Positions 1 to 9,984 of a stretch of DNA of 35,404 bases are shown here, piece by piece. The translations under genes were made by a program, and so were the position numbers. This stretch comes from Frigoribacterium sp. (GTDB lineage Bacteria; Actinomycetota; Actinomycetes; Actinomycetales; Microbacteriaceae). The stretch's first letter is position 1; each line of letters starts with the position of its first letter. The stretch covers positions 1-35,404 of the forward strand of contig JANYIZ010000011.1 in the NCBI GenBank assembly GCA_025408445.1, given 5' to 3'. Under the pieces are notes generated by a model, which saw nothing but the letters and a program-made list of their open reading frames with translations, was not told where the DNA came from and ran no database searches.

Positions 1-1
1 G

Positions 2-154
2 GATGAGAGCTGGCGCGAGGCCGAGGACACGATCGACGCGGTGACCGCACGCTTTGGTCGAGGGATGCTTCGGCCGGCGTCACTACTGAAGGTCGATGCT
101 CCGCGGGGTGACGCGCAGAACGCGCATCGGATTGACTACGAGCCGCCAGCGTAA
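2..154 (+). CDS. dinB: DNA polymerase IV (Y-family), C-terminal fragment
   Basis: The open frame from the window edge encodes about 50 residues ending in a TAA. It contains a WREAEDTIDAVTARFG segment followed by RPASLL, the pattern typical of the C-terminal little-finger end of DinB polymerases, which do error-prone translesion synthesis in the cytoplasm. Only the last part of the gene is inside the window, so catalytic residues cannot be checked. The gene converges on the exporter gene that follows. Other Y-family proteins such as ImuB share this general fold, but the short tail fits DinB better. Confidence 0.72.
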   Translation, partial: DESWREAEDTIDAVTARFGRGMLRPASLLKVDAPRGDAQNAHRIDYEPPA

Positions 155-216
155 CCTCGCCTTTGGTGTTGTGCTGCTCGGTGAACGCCGGTCGCGGATA
201 CCGTTAGTGGCCTGAT

Positions 217-540
217 TCAGTGACTTCCGTCGACGAGCTTGAGCCCGATGACACAGCCGATGAGCCCGAGCAGTAAAACGATCTTCAGCCAGGACACGCT
301 GGTGTCCCCACTGAGCATCGACCAGGTCACAGTGAGAGCGGCGCCGATTCCCACCCAGACGGCATAGGCCGTTCCGATCGGGATTTCGCGCATGGCCCAG
401 GCAAGGCCAGCCATGCTGAGAGCCAGCGCGCCGCCAAAGATGATGCTTGGCCAGAGCTTGGTGAAGCCTTCCGATTTTCCGAGCGCCGTGGCCCAGACCG
501 CTTCAAGAACCCCGGAGGCAATAAGGATGATCCATGACAA
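217..540 (-). CDS. sugE: SMR-family guanidinium exporter (SugE/Gdx type)
   Basis: This is a 107-residue protein with four hydrophobic segments, the normal size for small multidrug resistance transporters, which work as dual-topology dimers in the inner membrane. The conserved membrane-embedded glutamate is in the first helix (LEAVWATALG, about residue 13), and the GTAYAVWVGIGA stretch in helix 3 is the Gdx/SugE signature. Members with this signature export guanidinium by proton exchange. The start is a TTG, chosen because a GAGGAG ribosome site lies 9 bases upstream and because the protein begins MSWIIL as in relatives. A guanidine-III riboswitch sits immediately upstream, which supports guanidinium rather than general drugs as the natural substrate. 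Confidence 0.9.
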   Translation of the reverse strand: MSWIILIASGVLEAVWATALGKSEGFTKLWPSIIFGGALALSMAGLAWAMREIPIGTAYAVWVGIGAALTVTWSMLSGDTSVSWLKIVLLLGLIGCVIGLKLVDGSH

Positions 541-555
541 GGCTGTTCACTCCTC

Positions 556-598
556 GGCCAGTCTTGTCGCATTCCGGGTACTGAACCGTCGTCCGGGG
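556..598 (-). promoter_or_regulatory. Guanidine-III riboswitch (ykkC-III)
   Basis: Read on the minus strand, the leader carries CCGGACGA, then GGTTCAGT, ACCCGG, GACAAG and ACTGGCC, in the order of the ykkC-III consensus. CCGG at the start can pair with CCGG in ACCCGG, and GGTTCAGT can pair with ACTGGCC across it, giving the pseudoknot of this class. The GAGGAG ribosome site begins at the next base (555-550), so control of translation initiation is the likely mechanism. Identified by eye from the consensus; a covariance-model search was not run. Confidence 0.85.
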
Positions 599-620
599 CC
601 GCGTTGAGCAACCTGTTTCC

Positions 621-626
621 ATTGTA
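621..626 (-). promoter_or_regulatory. Likely -10 box for the guanidine riboswitch transcript
   Basis: TACAAT on the minus strand matches a sigma-70 -10 box in 5 of 6 positions. It would start the transcript about 15 bases before the riboswitch, giving a leader of roughly 75 bases. No convincing -35 box was found at normal spacing. Confidence 0.5.
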
Positions 627-965
627 GGCAAGAGAGGATGAAGCCGGTGTAATTTGGTCGGCTCACATCATGCTCGAGCAGATCAATGTGCGCGGAAACT
701 GGGTATTCGCACTATTCGGAGACGGCGTGGGGCAGAGCACCAATGTGCGGCTTGGCACACCATCGATTGACCCCGTAGAAAATTCATCACGGACTGCTGT
801 CCAGCCGCTCCATAGAGAGGTCGAAAATCACGCAGTACGGCACCGATTAGGCCGACCATAATCCACCACCTGGCGTCGTCCCTTGCTCTTTCAATCCCCG
901 AAATGGCGGATGCCGCAGGCCCCGCAGAGCGCTACACCGGTGAATTGCGCTGACATTACGGTCGG
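627..965. other. Intergenic stretch without recognised gene
   Basis: A 63-codon open frame (670-861, plus strand) exists but has no clear ribosome site and no recognisable family. The opposite strand has only similar short frames. I see no RNA gene, transposon end or long repeat here. Confidence 0.5.
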
Positions 966-1562
966 CTACCTGAAAATCGACCCCCGTGTTCCCGGATTTC
1001 GGGCAATCGGCCGTTCCGGTCTCAGCTGACTCGGCGAGGCAGGCACGACGAGCGTGAATGGGGTGCCGTAGTCGCCCTCGTAGCCATAGTCGACACTCCT
1101 CAAGGTCGCTACTTCGGGGTTTGTTTCAGCGATTTGTACCGTGATCGGATCGTCGCGACCGTCGATCGTCAGCAGCCACCGCTCGGCAAGATAGCTCAGC
1201 CCCAGCGAGTCGAGCAGGTGTTGAGCGATCGTCTCGTCGCCCGCTTTTCCCAGGGGAAATCCGAAAAGAGTTCGTGCCTGGAACCGGCCATCGAGTTCGT
1301 CGATGTAGCCGAGCAATTCGTTATCGTCATCACGGCGGTGCTCACGCCAGCTGTCAGGAATCATGACCCAACGGTAGAGCCTCGCGAGCAAGCCGGAGTG
1401 TCGGCGCGCAGGTTCTCCGGCGGGTCGGTCGTTGGCCGCAGCAAAGAATTCGGCACGCTTTCGCAATGGTGTCGGTGACGAGATCGTCCTCCATGCACTG
1501 ATCAACGAGGGCGCATTCAGCGCCCAACCAGGTCCGTGCCCAGGCGCACAATTGGCACTCAC
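966..1562 (-). CDS. Hypothetical protein
   Basis: Not recognised. From residue 56 onward it looks like a genuine soluble alpha/beta protein: SGLLARLYRWVMIPDSW, then NELLGYIDELDGRFQARTLFG, then SYLAERWLLTIDGRDD, ending in an Arg/Pro-rich tail. The first 50 residues from the GTG start look less natural. An overlapping frame (up to 1581) is Cys-rich (CRCGCECQLC) and also open, so the true N-terminus may lie in that frame with a frameshift, or the gene may begin at the internal ATG at 1364. No membrane segment or signal peptide is evident. It stands alone between longer intergenic regions, so its context gives no clue to function. Confidence 0.5.
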   Translation of the reverse strand: MSANCAPGHGPGWALNAPSLISAWRTISSPTPLRKRAEFFAAANDRPAGEPARRHSGLLARLYRWVMIPDSWREHRRDDDNELLGYIDELDGRFQARTLFGFPLGKAGDETIAQHLLDSLGLSYLAERWLLTIDGRDDPITVQIAETNPEVATLRSVDYGYEGDYGTPFTLVVPASPSQLRPERPIARNPGTRGSIFR

Positions 1563-1990
1563 AACCGCACCGGCAATTCACGCAGGCATGGCGGGAGAGA
1601 GAGCGCCAGCGACCGCAGTGTCTTCCTACGAGGTGTTACTGGGCGGCGACGAGTTGCTCGGTAAAAAGTTCGCCGTCTACTTTCGCGTCTAGGCATTTGC
1701 GCGGCACCGATCTTCAGTGACTCCTCAGCCGCAGAAAATGCTGGCACGCGCTCATCCACCTCCCACACCGCGAGTCCCGCACACGGACGGCCATCCGGCC
1801 GGGCATTCGGTGATCTCTGTGTCGCCGCCCGGACGTCCCCTCCCGGACGTCCCCTCCCGGACAGACCGACGACTTTGCACGGGACCACCCGTGAGCGCAC
1901 GGGATGCGTCCATCGCCTCGGCTGCGCTGGCCCCGAATTGGGGCGCCGAGCGTTGTGGCAATGAACCGCCAACCCGGGAAGGCTATGAAC
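1563..1990. other. Intergenic stretch with short direct repeat
   Basis: About 430 bases upstream of the SUKH-domain gene with no recognised coding sequence. Open frames on both strands are Arg/Pro-rich, as expected of shadow frames in GC-rich DNA. The only visible structure is the direct repeat at 1828-1862. Confidence 0.5.
1828..1862. repeat. Short tandem direct repeat, 14-bp unit
   Basis: The unit CCCGGACGTCCCCT occurs twice in direct succession, followed by a partial third copy (CCCGGAC). It is non-coding and lies about 130 bases upstream of the next gene. It may be replication slippage only. Confidence 0.7.
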
Positions 1991-2911
1991 ATGACGTTTC
2001 ACCAGGAACTAGTCCGTTTCGATGCTGTGGTTGCTCAGGTCGTACCCGAGGCAGTCCCGTCCATGGGTTCTGGGCTGAATGATGAGGGAATCAGCGCACT
2101 TCGAACCATGGTCGCTCCTTTGGACCTGGGTGAGGAGATCGAGCAGTTGTACCGATGGCACGACGGGAGCGCCCTGTCTGTTTTCGGCGGCAAGCGTCTG
2201 TTGTCGGCCGCGGAGATTATCCGGGATCGAGAATTCCAGCTTCATGCGCTGGAACGTCCACCCGCCTGGCTGCAATTCACGGATGGCCCCGAATACTATT
2301 TCGCGACCCTTGATGTACCGGGCTGTGAGACTGATCCGACAGTGTGGAGCGGCGACACACACGATGTCTGGCTGTGTCGCATGCACGATTCCCTTGAGTC
2401 GATGATTGGATCGCTCAGTGACGCCGGTGTCGACCCCTCCGTATCGCTTTCGCAGCGCAGGGAGCAGCTTCTCGGTAGCCTGCGTTACGGCGGCAACTAC
2501 CGGCTGGAGCGCAGCCCCGGATCCTTTACGTTCCCGGATCCGCCGCGGGGGACCTACCTCACGCTGTTCGATGAAGGAACGCCGGAGCCCTGGCTTCGTT
2601 CGTTGGGTACATCATCGAGCGACCTGTTGCCGCTCGGTGCGACGACGACAATCGCTGAACTGCGCTCGGCCGCACCCCGAGGCGAAGCGTCCGGAACAAT
2701 CCAGGGCCGCACAACACACCTCGCCGGCCCCATCACCGGCATCGGGTTCACGATTGACGATGGAACCGGAACGGTGAGACTCGTCGCACATGATCAGGTC
2801 ACCCATCTCGGCCCGATTTCTGGGACCTTCGTCGAGGCAGACGTGAGCATGGCGCCAGACGGTAGCTGTCAACTGCTCGCACTTCGCCGTTTGCCAGAAT
2901 GGATACAGTGA
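1991..2911 (+). CDS. SUKH (SMI1/KNR4) domain protein with C-terminal OB-fold-like domain
   Basis: The protein has about 306 residues. Residues 1 to about 150 carry the SMI1/KNR4 hallmarks: EEIEQLYRWHDGSA, followed by a GGKRLLSAAEI segment and aromatic beta strands. Residues from about 230 to the end read as a small beta-barrel: GEASGTIQGRTTHL, then GFTIDDGTGTVRLVAHD, a pattern common in OB-fold nucleic-acid-binding domains. SUKH domains are found in toxin immunity proteins and also as free-standing proteins of unknown role. The second ATG was chosen as the start because GGGAAGG lies 8 bases before it; the frame is open further upstream (to 1904) without a better site. No toxin gene is adjacent, so an immunity role is not supported by context. 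Confidence 0.65.
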   Translation: MTFHQELVRFDAVVAQVVPEAVPSMGSGLNDEGISALRTMVAPLDLGEEIEQLYRWHDGSALSVFGGKRLLSAAEIIRDREFQLHALERPPAWLQFTDGPEYYFATLDVPGCETDPTVWSGDTHDVWLCRMHDSLESMIGSLSDAGVDPSVSLSQRREQLLGSLRYGGNYRLERSPGSFTFPDPPRGTYLTLFDEGTPEPWLRSLGTSSSDLLPLGATTTIAELRSAAPRGEASGTIQGRTTHLAGPITGIGFTIDDGTGTVRLVAHDQVTHLGPISGTFVEADVSMAPDGSCQLLALRRLPEWIQ

Positions 2912-2954
2912 CGGTCGAGACCAGCACCTTGTGAAAAGGGCCATCGCGTCGGCG

Positions 2955-3251
2955 TCACTTACCTCGCTTTAACATCCCTAACTCGTTGATCGGTTGATCG
3001 TTAACCGGTGCTGGCTTGTGGGGCGCCGGGCAGTTGAGAACCGTGTTTGCGGCCGAATGATCGATGCTGTGTTCGGTCAGCGCTGTGCCGCACACCGGGC
3101 ACATCGCGTCACCCACTTTTTCCAGGACCGCATCGTACGGGCCCAAATCCGGCGGACCAATCACGGGGATCAATCTGTGATTCAGCCAGTCGATAAAACG
3201 GACGAATTTTTCCCCTGCACGACGTTCGTCGACGCCAGTTTTCTCATCCAT
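2955..3251 (-). CDS. Small conserved hypothetical protein with CPVC motif
   Basis: This is a 98-residue protein starting at MDEKTGVDERRAGEKFVRF. It contains an amphipathic N-terminal segment (FIDWLNHRLIPVIGPPDLGPYD), then a possible zinc knuckle made of CPVCG, HSIDH and a later C (NCPAPH). I know of similar short proteins in related actinobacteria but no function. The frame is open 42 codons further upstream, but that part is Cys/Ala-rich and unconvincing, and a GAGGAAG lies about 14 bases before the chosen ATG, which is longer than ideal. It follows the SUKH gene in the opposite orientation. Confidence 0.6.
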   Translation of the reverse strand: MDEKTGVDERRAGEKFVRFIDWLNHRLIPVIGPPDLGPYDAVLEKVGDAMCPVCGTALTEHSIDHSAANTVLNCPAPHKPAPVNDQPINELGMLKRGK

Positions 3252-3492
3252 GGCGACAGCGTACGCTTCCTCAGGTCGCTGCAGCCAAAAGATTGAGCAG
3301 GCACTGGGCGCGCACGCGTTCCCGGTTGCACAACGGGTTTTTGCGGGCGGATATTTGGAGAAATACCCTGCTGGCAACTGCCGATGGATTACCTACGCCC
3401 TGACCACAAGTGACGGGTCCGGAAGCGAAAGCGGGCAGGGCGACAACGGCACCACCGGGTTTCCCAATCGCTGGCGCGCGGCACGCCTCAGC

Positions 3493-5241
3493 TCAGCAGG
3501 CGAGAATCGCCGCCGCACGCGCGCCGAGCAGGATCTCCGTGGATGACGCCGCCACGGTATCCGTGGTCGCCAGCAGCACCGTGCCGCCGTAGGGCAGCGC
3601 GACCGGAAAGTCGGCGAAGTTCACGATGATGCTGGTGCCGCCACCGGTCGAATCCTTGCGGTGCAGCGCAAACCATTTCGCGTCGTCGTCGAACTCGGCC
3701 GAGAGCCGTGACATCCGCGGATCGGTCAGGTCGGCGCGGTTACGGCGAAGAGCCGCGAGCGACCGATAGAGAGCAAGGAGGTCGGAGTGGCCGGCATCCG
3801 TCGCCTCGTCCCAGTTCAGCTTGGACCGCAGGAAGGTCTCGGGATCCTGGGGGTCTGGCACGACCGTCGGATCCCAGCCCATTTTCGCGAACTCGGCGAT
3901 GCGACCTTCGGCGGTCGCCCTGCCGAGCTCGGGCTCGGGATGCGAGGTGAAGAACTGCCAGGGAGTGCTGGCGCCCCACTCCTCGCCCATGAAGAGCATC
4001 GGAGTGAACGGACCGGCGAGGGTGAGCACTGCAGCAATCGCGAGTTGGCCGTGGTCGAGCTTGGCCGAAAGCCGGTCACCAACGGCCCGATTGCCGATCT
4101 GGTCGTGATTCTGGTTGGCGACGACGAGGCGCCAGGACGGCATGTGCTCCGTGTCGATCGGATGCCCGTGGTCACGCTCGCGAAACGACGAGTAGCTGCC
4201 GTCGTGGAAGAAGCCACGGGTGACCACCTTGGCGAGCGAGTCAAGGTGGGCGAAGTCGGCGTAGTAGCCGCTGGTTTCGCCGGTGAGGGCCACGTGCAGT
4301 GCATGGTGGAAGTCGTCACTCCATTGGGCTTGGAGGCCGTAGCCTCCGCTGCCGCCCTCGCGCGGCGTGATGAGTTTCGGATCGTTGAGATCGGACTCGG
4401 CGATGAGGGTGAGTGGGCGTCCGAGGAAGGCCGAGAGGCTGTCGGTGCGCTCGGAGAGCTCCTGCAGGAGGTGCTTCGGCGAGTTATCCACGAGAGCGTG
4501 CACGGCATCGAGGCGCAGGCCGTCGACGTGGAAATCGCGCAACCACATCAGCGCGTTTTCGATCACGTACGACCGTACGGCGGGCTCGTCGAGGTTGACG
4601 GAGGAACCCCAGGTGTTCGAGCCCTCGGCGTGCAGGTATGGACCGAAGCGCGGAAGGTAGTTTCCACTCGGGCCGAGGTGGTTGTAGACCACGTCCTGGA
4701 TCACGCCGAGACCGCGCGCGTGCGCGGCATCCACGAACCGTTCGTAGGCGGCGGGCCCGCCGTAGGTCTCATCGACGGTGTACCAGAGCACCCCGTCGTA
4801 GCCCCAGTTGTGGTCGCCGTTGAACCCGTTTACCGGCAGCAGTTCCACAAAATCGACCCCGATGGAGACGAGATGGTCGAGCTTGTCGATCGCCGAGTCG
4901 AGCGTTCCCTCCGGCGTGAAGGTGCCGAGGTGCAGCTCGTAGATCACGCCGCCGGCGAGCTGGCGACCGGTCCAGGCAGTGTCGGTCCACTCGAACTCGC
5001 TGGTGAAGGTGCGAGAGAGTCCATGAACAGACTCGGGCTGGCGCCTGCTGCGTGGATCGGGCAGCGGCGTCTCGTCGCCATCCACGAGGTAGCCGTAGTC
5101 GGTGCCGGAGACGCCCTTTGGTGCCGTCCACCAGCCGCCGCTGGCCGCCGTCATCTCGTGACGCTCGCCGTCGAGCAGTAGCGTGAGGGTCGAGGCCGCG
5201 GGGGCCCAGATGTCGAAGTTCAGTGCGTCAGCAATCATCAT
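3493..5241 (-). CDS. treZ: Malto-oligosyltrehalose trehalohydrolase
   Basis: A 582-residue GH13 enzyme that cleaves trehalose from the maltooligosyl-trehalose made by TreY. An N-terminal beta-sandwich ([17 protein letters not shown]) precedes the barrel. Barrel motifs are visible: DVVYNHLG near 183-190, nucleophile Asp245 in DGLRLDAV, acid/base Glu282 in LIAESD, and Asp380 in [11 protein letters not shown], the TreZ form of the fourth conserved region. Length is normal for the family. It starts 7 bases after the treY stop with two ATG codons in tandem, so it is the last gene of the treX-treY-treZ operon and probably translationally coupled. It acts in the cytoplasm, releasing free trehalose as a stress protectant or storage sugar. 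Confidence 0.96.
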   Translation of the reverse strand: MMIADALNFDIWAPAASTLTLLLDGERHEMTAASGGWWTAPKGVSGTDYGYLVDGDETPLPDPRSRRQPESVHGLSRTFTSEFEWTDTAWTGRQLAGGVIYELHLGTFTPEGTLDSAIDKLDHLVSIGVDFVELLPVNGFNGDHNWGYDGVLWYTVDETYGGPAAYERFVDAAHARGLGVIQDVVYNHLGPSGNYLPRFGPYLHAEGSNTWGSSVNLDEPAVRSYVIENALMWLRDFHVDGLRLDAVHALVDNSPKHLLQELSERTDSLSAFLGRPLTLIAESDLNDPKLITPREGGSGGYGLQAQWSDDFHHALHVALTGETSGYYADFAHLDSLAKVVTRGFFHDGSYSSFRERDHGHPIDTEHMPSWRLVVANQNHDQIGNRAVGDRLSAKLDHGQLAIAAVLTLAGPFTPMLFMGEEWGASTPWQFFTSHPEPELGRATAEGRIAEFAKMGWDPTVVPDPQDPETFLRSKLNWDEATDAGHSDLLALYRSLAALRRNRADLTDPRMSRLSAEFDDDAKWFALHRKDSTGGGTSIIVNFADFPVALPYGGTVLLATTDTVAASSTEILLGARAAAILAC

Positions 5242-5248
5242 CGTTCGC

Positions 5249-7561
5249 CTACTCGCTCGGGATCAGCAGTGCGACAGGGTATCGCTCAAGCACCTCGGAG
5301 ATCAGCAGGGTGCCGCCCTCGAATGTGCGACCGGTGAAGACATCGGTGAGAGGACGCCCGGCGGCGATCACCGTGGTGTCCCCCCAACCGCCCGCTCTCG
5401 CAAGGCCAACCGGTAGGCGTGTGGCCACGGTGAGCGCCGCTCCGCGGTCGAAGGCCACGACATGCTTCGCCGCAGATCCGTAGGCTTCGATTGCGGCATA
5501 GCGGCTGAACAGCTCGGGCCGGTCCCGCCGAAGCCGAAGCGCCCGGGAGGTGACGAGCAGCTTCGCAGCGCCCGACTCGTCGATCGGCGGGTGGGCTCCG
5601 GCGTCGATGGCGGCGAGGTACAACCGTCGCTCGTCGAAGTCGACCGGGCGGCGGTTGTCGGGGTCGACGAGCGAGGTCTCCCAGAGCTCGCTGCCCTGAT
5701 AGACATCCGGAACGCCCGGCGCGGTGAGTTGGATGACCTTAGCCGCCAGCGAATTCGACCAGCCCGGCTGGCGCACGGCGTCGAGCACACGCTCGAGGAT
5801 GCCGACCACGTGCTCGTCGTCGAAGGCGGAGTCGACGAGCCTGTGCATGCGCGCCTCGAATTCTTCGCTCGGTGCGGTCCATTTCGTGGAGTTGCCGGCC
5901 TCGCGCGCTGCCTTCTCAGCATAGGAGTGCAACCGCTCGCGGCTGGCCGGCCAGGCACCGATGATCGCCTCCCAGAGCAGCGACTCGAGCGGACCGTCAC
6001 CGAGCGGCACCGCGTCGCGCAGCTCGCCGAGCGCAGCCGCCCACTCCGTCGGAATCTCGGCGAGCACAGTGATGCGAGCCCGCACGTCTTCGCCCCGCTT
6101 GGTGTCATGGGTGGACAGAGTCGTGAGAGACAACGGGAAGCTCGCTTGGCGCAGCTGCTGGCGGCGGTGGAATTCTCCGATACCGATGGAGAACTCCGAG
6201 GGATCCGCCCCCACTTCGGTGAGCGAGCCGAGCCGGGTGTAGCGGTAGAACGCGGTATCCTCGACGCCCTTCGCCATCACCATGCCGGAAGTCTGCTGGA
6301 AGCGGATCGCCGCCGGATGGCTCGAATCACTCAGCGTCGGAAGCAGTTCGTCGATGCGTTTCGCGAGCCCCGGACGATACTCCTTCGCCAGTCTCACCGC
6401 TTCGTGCAGATGCTCGATGCCGAGAGGAAGGTAGGAGCGATAGACCGGGAAGCAGGCAAGGAGCTCGGCAAGGGCATCCGCCGTTTGTTCGTCAGGCTCA
6501 GTCTGGTGAGGCTCAGTGCGGCCAAGCTCGCGTTCGAGCCGCAACACCTCCGAGCGCAGGATGCCATCGGCGATCGCTCGCTTCGTGCCGTGGATGAGGC
6601 GGGTCCAGGAGATCGGCTCGGTCGAGTCGCGCAGGGCAGAGTCCAGCGCGTCGAGTGCCAGCCGACCGGCCGGATCCACGAGCACCCGGTCGACATCCGC
6701 GAGGGCGTCATAGCCCGTCGTTCCCGAGGTGGCCCACGAGGTGGGCAGCTGTTCGTCTCCTTCGAGGATCTTTTCGACGAGCACATAAGCACCGTCGGTA
6801 GCCGCCGCGAGTGCGTCGAGGTACCCGGTCGGGTCGGCGAGCCCGTCGGGATGGTCAACTCGCAGGCCGTCGGCGAGGCCAGAGGTGATCCAGCGGATGA
6901 TTTCCGCATGCGACTCGTCGAACACCCAGGGCGTTTCGACGCGGATGCCGGCCAACGTGTTCACGGCGAAGAATCTGCGGTAATTGAGCTCGGCATCCGC
7001 CCGGCGCCAGTTCATCAGCTCGTAGTTCTGGCGGGAGTGCACCTCGGCAGCCGAGGCCCCGTCGTCTGCAGTGCCCGGTGCAATCGGGAAGCGATTGTCG
7101 TAGTAGGCGAGCTGTCCGTCGATGATCTGCAACTCGGGATCTGGCTCGTCACCGAGCACCGGGATGCGCACCCGGCCGCCGCCGAACTCCCAGTCGACGT
7201 CGAATGCCTCCGCGTAGCGAGACTGTCGCCCGTGGGCGAGCAGGTCCCACCACCAGACGCTCTGCTTCGGAGTGGCCATCCCGACGTGGTTCGGAACGAT
7301 GTCGACGAGCACGCCGAGCCCGAGCGTCCGGGCGGCGGCGGAGGCGGCATCCAAACCCTCCCGACCACCGCGGGCCGGATCGACGAGCGAATGATCGACC
7401 ACGTCGTAGCCATGGTCGGAGCCCTCCTCCGCCTTAAGAATGGGGGAGAGGTAGAGCCAGTCGGCCCCGAGATCGTGAATGTAGCCCGCGATACGCGCCG
7501 CGGCGTTTAACTCGAAAGACTCGCGAATCTGCAGTCGATAGGTGGAGGCGGGAATCCTCAT
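5249..7561 (-). CDS. treY: Malto-oligosyltrehalose synthase
   Basis: A 770-residue GH13 enzyme that isomerises the reducing-end alpha-1,4 bond of maltodextrins to the alpha-1,1 bond of trehalose. The start [11 protein letters not shown] is typical of TreY. It is set by overlap with the treX stop in a TGATG junction, which rejects the longer Arg/Gly-rich upstream frame. Motifs: [20 protein letters not shown] near 37-56, DIVPNHVG near 87, nucleophile Asp236 in [11 protein letters not shown], and acid/base Glu263 in LVEKIL. The long inserted region before the C-terminal motif [13 protein letters not shown] is also normal for TreY. Product passes to TreZ, encoded next. Confidence 0.96.
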   Translation of the reverse strand: MRIPASTYRLQIRESFELNAAARIAGYIHDLGADWLYLSPILKAEEGSDHGYDVVDHSLVDPARGGREGLDAASAAARTLGLGVLVDIVPNHVGMATPKQSVWWWDLLAHGRQSRYAEAFDVDWEFGGGRVRIPVLGDEPDPELQIIDGQLAYYDNRFPIAPGTADDGASAAEVHSRQNYELMNWRRADAELNYRRFFAVNTLAGIRVETPWVFDESHAEIIRWITSGLADGLRVDHPDGLADPTGYLDALAAATDGAYVLVEKILEGDEQLPTSWATSGTTGYDALADVDRVLVDPAGRLALDALDSALRDSTEPISWTRLIHGTKRAIADGILRSEVLRLERELGRTEPHQTEPDEQTADALAELLACFPVYRSYLPLGIEHLHEAVRLAKEYRPGLAKRIDELLPTLSDSSHPAAIRFQQTSGMVMAKGVEDTAFYRYTRLGSLTEVGADPSEFSIGIGEFHRRQQLRQASFPLSLTTLSTHDTKRGEDVRARITVLAEIPTEWAAALGELRDAVPLGDGPLESLLWEAIIGAWPASRERLHSYAEKAAREAGNSTKWTAPSEEFEARMHRLVDSAFDDEHVVGILERVLDAVRQPGWSNSLAAKVIQLTAPGVPDVYQGSELWETSLVDPDNRRPVDFDERRLYLAAIDAGAHPPIDESGAAKLLVTSRALRLRRDRPELFSRYAAIEAYGSAAKHVVAFDRGAALTVATRLPVGLARAGGWGDTTVIAAGRPLTDVFTGRTFEGGTLLISEVLERYPVALLIPSE

Positions 7562-9759
7562 CAGTGTGCCTCGGGGATGCGTGGAGCGGCCGCCTGGGTG
7601 CCGGCCTGAGCGCTCAGGGAAGCCGCGACCGAATGGTCGATCTCCACCTCTGGAGCGACCCAGGCGCGCAGCACGACAAGCGACTTCGCCACGACCGGAA
7701 GCACATCCGTCGCCCTGCGAGGCTCGGTGTCGGCCAGCTCGCCCGAAGTATCGATCACGATCTCCCACGAACCGGAGAACTCCTCGGAGGGCAGGGTGAA
7801 GTCCACTGGATCGTCACCGGCGTTGAAAAAGATGGCGAAGTTGAGGTCGGTGATTCGCTGGCCGCGAAGGTCACGCCCCTGAATGCCGTTGCCGTTGAGG
7901 AATACGCCGATGGCTCGGCCGAAGCCGGAGTCCCAGTTATCCGGCTCCATCTCCTCGCCACCGGGGGTCAGCCAGACGATGTCCGCGAGCGGTTCGCCCG
8001 CTCCTCGCTTCACCGGGCGGCCGTCGAAGAAGCTCTTGCGGCGGAAAGTGGGGTGGTCTTTACGCAGCCGGGTGAGGGCGGCCACGAACTCGGTGAGCGG
8101 AGCATCCGCCGCATCCCAGTGCACCCACGAGATCTCGGAGTCCTGGGCGTAGGTGTTGTTGTTGCCCCGCTGCGTGCGTCCGAGTTCGTCGCCATGCAGG
8201 ATCATCGGCACCCCCTGCGAGAGCAGCAGCGTCGCGAGGAAGTTGCGCTGCTGTCTGGCGCGAAGGCCGAGCACGGCCGGATCATCCGTCGGGCCCTCCA
8301 CACCGGAGTTCCAGGACCGGTTTTCCGACTCCCCGTCGTGGTTCCCCTCGCCGTTCGCGTCATTGTGCTTCTGGTTGTACGACACGAGGTCGGCCAGGGT
8401 GAAGCCGTCGTGCGCGGTCACGAAGTTGATGGATGCCACGGGGCGTCGCCCATCGCCCTCGTAGAGGTCTGCCGAACCGGTGAGGCGCGCCGCGAACTCG
8501 CCGAGAGTAGAGGGTTCACCGCGCCAAAAGTCGCGCACGGTGTCGCGGTACTTGCCGTTCCACTCCGTCCACTGCGGCGGGAAGTTGCCCACCTGGTAGC
8601 CGCCGGGCCCAACGTCCCAGGGCTCGGCGATGAGCTTCACCTGCGAGACGATCGGGTCCTGCTGCACGAGCTCGAAGAAGGTGGAGAGCTTATCGACGTC
8701 GTAGAACTCTCGGGCGAGGGTGGAGGCGAGGTCGAATCGGAATCCGTCGACGTGCATCTCGGTGACCCAGTAGCGCAGGCTGTCCATGATGAGCTGCAGC
8801 GAGTGCGGGTGGCGCACGTTGAACGAGTTTCCGGTGCCGGTGTAGTCCATGTAGAACTGCTCGTCGTTATCGACTAGACGGTAGTACGCCCTGTTGTCGA
8901 TTCCCTTGAACGAGATGGTCGGGCCGAGGTGGTTGCCCTCCGCCGTGTGGTTGTAGACCACGTCGAGTACGACCTCGATGCCGGCGTCGTGCATCGAGCG
9001 CACCATGCCCTTGAATTCCTGTACCTGCTGTCCGCGATCCCCGGCGGAGGAGTAGCTGCTCTGCGGCGCAAAGAATCCGATGGTGTTGTAGCCCCAGTAA
9101 TTGCGAAGTCCCTTGTCGAGCAGGGTCGAATCCTGCACGAACTGGTGAACAGGCATGAGCTCGAGGGTGGTAATGCCGAGCTTCTTCAGGTGCTCGATCA
9201 CGGCCGGATGAGCGAGTCCGGAATAGGTGCCGCGCTGCTCGACCGGGATGTCGGGGTGCAACTGCGTGAGTCCCTTAACATGGGCCTCGTAGATCACGGT
9301 GTCGTTGTAGGGCACTCGCGGGTGACGATCGCCGGCCCAGCCGAAGAAGGGGTTGATGACGATGCCCATCATCGTGTGGCTGGCCGAGTCTTCGTCGTTG
9401 CGCGAGAGCGGGTCGCCGAAGTTGTAGGCGAACAGGCACGGATCCCAGTCGAAGTCACCGCTGGTGGCCTTGGCATAGGGGTCGAGGAGCAGTTTGTTGG
9501 GGTTGCAGCGCTTACCCGACTCCGGATCGTATTCGCCAGAGACGCGGTAGCCATAGCGCTGCCCGGGCTGCACCTGCGGAAGGTAGGCATGCCAGACGTA
9601 GGCGTCGATCTCGAGCAGTTCGACCCTGGTCTCGACACCGTTGTCATCGAACAGGCACAGCTCGATCTTCTCAGCGACCTCACTGAACAGGGCGAAGTTG
9701 GTGCCGCTGCCGTCGAAAGTCGCGCCGAGTGGATACGCGGATCCGGGCCAGGTTTCCAT
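7561..9759 (-). CDS. treX: Glycogen debranching enzyme GlgX/TreX
   Basis: A 732-residue GH13 isoamylase-type enzyme that hydrolyses alpha-1,6 branches of glycogen or maltodextrin and so supplies linear chains to TreY. An N-terminal CBM48-like domain ([29 protein letters not shown]) precedes the barrel. The conserved regions are [10 protein letters not shown] at 266-275, nucleophile Asp343 in DGFRFDLAS, acid Glu379 in LIAEPWD, and Asp451 in [13 protein letters not shown]. Length is usual for GlgX. The start [12 protein letters not shown] is typical; the upstream ribosome site is weak (GAGAAAA). It is first in the operon, overlapping treY by one base, and this arrangement favours a trehalose-forming role over simple glycogen breakdown. 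Confidence 0.95.
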   Translation of the reverse strand: METWPGSAYPLGATFDGSGTNFALFSEVAEKIELCLFDDNGVETRVELLEIDAYVWHAYLPQVQPGQRYGYRVSGEYDPESGKRCNPNKLLLDPYAKATSGDFDWDPCLFAYNFGDPLSRNDEDSASHTMMGIVINPFFGWAGDRHPRVPYNDTVIYEAHVKGLTQLHPDIPVEQRGTYSGLAHPAVIEHLKKLGITTLELMPVHQFVQDSTLLDKGLRNYWGYNTIGFFAPQSSYSSAGDRGQQVQEFKGMVRSMHDAGIEVVLDVVYNHTAEGNHLGPTISFKGIDNRAYYRLVDNDEQFYMDYTGTGNSFNVRHPHSLQLIMDSLRYWVTEMHVDGFRFDLASTLAREFYDVDKLSTFFELVQQDPIVSQVKLIAEPWDVGPGGYQVGNFPPQWTEWNGKYRDTVRDFWRGEPSTLGEFAARLTGSADLYEGDGRRPVASINFVTAHDGFTLADLVSYNQKHNDANGEGNHDGESENRSWNSGVEGPTDDPAVLGLRARQQRNFLATLLLSQGVPMILHGDELGRTQRGNNNTYAQDSEISWVHWDAADAPLTEFVAALTRLRKDHPTFRRKSFFDGRPVKRGAGEPLADIVWLTPGGEEMEPDNWDSGFGRAIGVFLNGNGIQGRDLRGQRITDLNFAIFFNAGDDPVDFTLPSEEFSGSWEIVIDTSGELADTEPRRATDVLPVVAKSLVVLRAWVAPEVEIDHSVAASLSAQAGTQAAAPRIPEAH

Positions 9760-9984
9760 GGGGTTTTCTCAATTCGGTCAGGCAGGTTCTTAGGGCTTTT
9801 TACCGTATCGTGCGCGTGCTGAGAAGGTCGAACCGAGAGGGAGCCTTGACAAGTCGGCAAGAAGGTTTAGCGCGGCGGGCGACATCGCAATCAGGCTGAA
9901 TCCAGGTGCGTCGAGTGTGCCAACCAGCGTCACACCAGTTCTGTTTCCGCATCCCCGTGCTCCTTCCCGCCCCGTACCCGATCG

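Noticed and set aside
541-600. Guanidine-I (ykkC) riboswitch as alternative identity of the leader
   Set aside because: The long class-I architecture is absent; the short CCGG-pseudoknot form matches class III.
670-861. 63-codon plus-strand frame after the exporter region
   Set aside because: No ribosome site, unrecognised sequence, and neighbouring frames look equally plausible.
3787-5181. Long plus-strand open frame opposite treZ (464 codons)
   Set aside because: Antisense shadow of a high-GC gene: Val/Glu/Gly-rich, no family, while treZ on the other strand has all catalytic motifs.
5462-7510. Long plus-strand open frame opposite treY (682 codons)
   Set aside because: Antisense shadow; Arg/Glu/Val-rich low-complexity translation without domain features, and treY is certain.
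7564-8877. Plus-strand open frame opposite treX (437 codons)
   Set aside because: Shadow of treX in the opposite strand, no recognisable domain.
9790-9840. Promoter for treX on the minus strand (TTCGAC, 17 bases, GATACG)
   Set aside because: Spacing is right but both boxes are poor matches to the sigma-70 consensus.
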